Source of the DNA: Planctomycetota bacterium
GTDB lineage: Bacteria > Planctomycetota > JAJSAM01 > JAJVHW01
Direction of reading: 5' to 3'
Length of the DNA: 64,000 nt
NCBI GenBank assembly: GCA_024280885.1
Contig: JAJRPF010000022.1
Span: 1 to 64,000 of the forward strand
The notes under the pieces are model-generated. The model was given only the letters and a program-made list of their open reading frames with translations, searched no databases and had not been told where the DNA came from. This document shows, one piece after another, positions 63,475 through 64,000 of the stretch. How positions within the stretch are numbered: the stretch's first letter is position 1; every line of letters starts with the position of its first letter. The translations under genes were made by a program, and so were the position numbers.

Positions 63475-64000
63475 GTGGGCAAGAGCGAAGACGACGAGGA
63501 CGCTCGCATCGAGCGGATGTTCAAGAAGCTGCGCAAGCGCGACGACATCGTCCGCGTTGGCACCGTCTACGTCGATGTTCCCGGCGCCATCGACCGCAGG
63601 GTCGCCTGCGGCGAGGGCCTCTGCATGCACGCCGGTCGCGGCCGCAAACTCGCGGGGAAGACGTGCTGCACAACGTTCCGCGTCCCCATCGAGCGCGCGG
63701 ACGTCGAGAAGATCGCGAAGGTCGTCGACGAAGTACGCCAGATCCGCGACGTCGACAAGGCCATCGAGGACGCCGATGGCTGGTGGAAGGTCGAGGACGA
63801 CGAGATCTGGCTGGAGGACCGCGCAAACGGCGCCTGCGTCTTCCTCTCGGCGCCGAAGGGCGATCGACCGTGGTGCACGATCCACGAGTGGGCGGTGAAG
63901 CGCGGCGACGACTTCCGCGACCACAAGCCGGAGACCTGCTGCCTCTTCCCGATGTACCTCCTGCACTGCGGCGACGACGTCCTCGTCACCAGCTACGGCA
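63475..64000 (+). CDS. cysteine-rich protein, DUF3109/YkgJ-like (3' end outside window)
   Basis: The GTG at 63475 has GGAGGA five bases upstream, so the start is well supported; 175 codons are in the window and the C-terminus is missing. The protein is cytosolic and polar with paired or spaced cysteines: VACGEGLCMHAG (C-x5-C), AGKTCCTTFRVPIERADVEK, GACVFLSAPKGDRPWCTIHEW and ETCCLFPMYLLHC. This plan, with CC-x-x-F before an ERADVE(K/R)I-type helix, resembles DUF3109 and the YkgJ Fe/Zn-chelating group, which carry metal clusters of unknown role. No signal peptide is seen. It diverges from the PH-domain membrane protein gene, 109 bases away. Family assignment is by pattern only. Confidence 0.7.
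   Translation, partial: MGKSEDDEDARIERMFKKLRKRDDIVRVGTVYVDVPGAIDRRVACGEGLCMHAGRGRKLAGKTCCTTFRVPIERADVEKIAKVVDEVRQIRDVDKAIEDADGWWKVEDDEIWLEDRANGACVFLSAPKGDRPWCTIHEWAVKRGDDFRDHKPETCCLFPMYLLHCGDDVLVTSYG

Overview
The window is a GC-rich, densely coding stretch of a bacterial chromosome, about 40 protein genes with no tRNA, rRNA, CRISPR array or phage that I could find. The gene content (large Ser/Thr kinases fused to TPRs, FG-GAP/IPT secreted proteins, signal peptidases with big insertions, HEAT, PPC-like and carboxypeptidase-regulatory-like exported proteins) together with diderm markers (a TonB-dependent receptor and a WaaP-type LPS core kinase) suggests a Planctomycetota-like marine or environmental bacterium. 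The phylum is an inference, not something I can prove. GTG and TTG starts are common and many genes are coupled by 1-4 base overlaps.

Layout. 1-3.2 kb: the 3'-truncated end of a membrane-anchored protein with carboxypeptidase-regulatory-like repeats, a 12-C homopolymer in its upstream region, a frameshifted IS110-type transposase remnant and a tiny membrane protein. 3.4-18.6 kb (minus strand): a THUMP-like methyltransferase, a pseudokinase/AAA ATPase/TPR protein, a membrane-anchored unknown, rlmN, a TonB receptor, an active-looking kinase-TPR receptor and a tRNA dihydrouridine synthase. 18.6-20.1 kb (plus): ferredoxin and a cation efflux protein. 20.1-28.4 kb (minus): a six-gene run centred on a signal peptidase I with an inserted domain and a WaaP-like kinase, ending with an SBBP beta-propeller protein. 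28.9-31.5 kb (plus): Bax-inhibitor-like protein and a HEAT-repeat protein.

31.6-37.6 kb (minus): the housekeeping run rph-rdgB-lepA-lepB with overlapping stops and starts, preceded by a lipoprotein resembling the periplasmic part of SecD. 37.7-40.2 kb (plus): an SPL-family radical SAM protein that has lost two of its three cluster cysteines, and a three-repeat secreted protein. 40.4-45.4 kb (minus): a four-gene coupled operon (two exported unknowns, RDD membrane protein, SpoIIM-like protein). 45.6-54.4 kb (plus): two paralogous-looking secreted IPT/FG-GAP proteins and a phosphatase-TPR lipoprotein. 54.5-60.1 kb (minus): cstA, a 2H-phosphoesterase-like protein, a GT2 glycosyltransferase and a large exported protein. 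60.4-64 kb: an exported glycine-rich protein interrupted by an in-frame TAG, a bacterial PH-domain membrane protein and the start of a cysteine-rich protein.

How they work together: much of the window serves the cell envelope (export processing by two signal peptidases, secreted beta-rich proteins, TonB uptake, LPS-type phosphorylation, glycosyl transfer), mixed with standard translation and RNA housekeeping (lepA, rlmN, dus, rph, rdgB). I see no clear-cut new defence or biosynthetic system. The most unusual items are the pseudokinase-ATPase-TPR protein next to a methyltransferase, the cysteine-depleted radical SAM protein, the two signal peptidases with matching insertions, the in-frame amber codon in the glycine-rich gene and a pair of 92-bp structured intergenic repeats.
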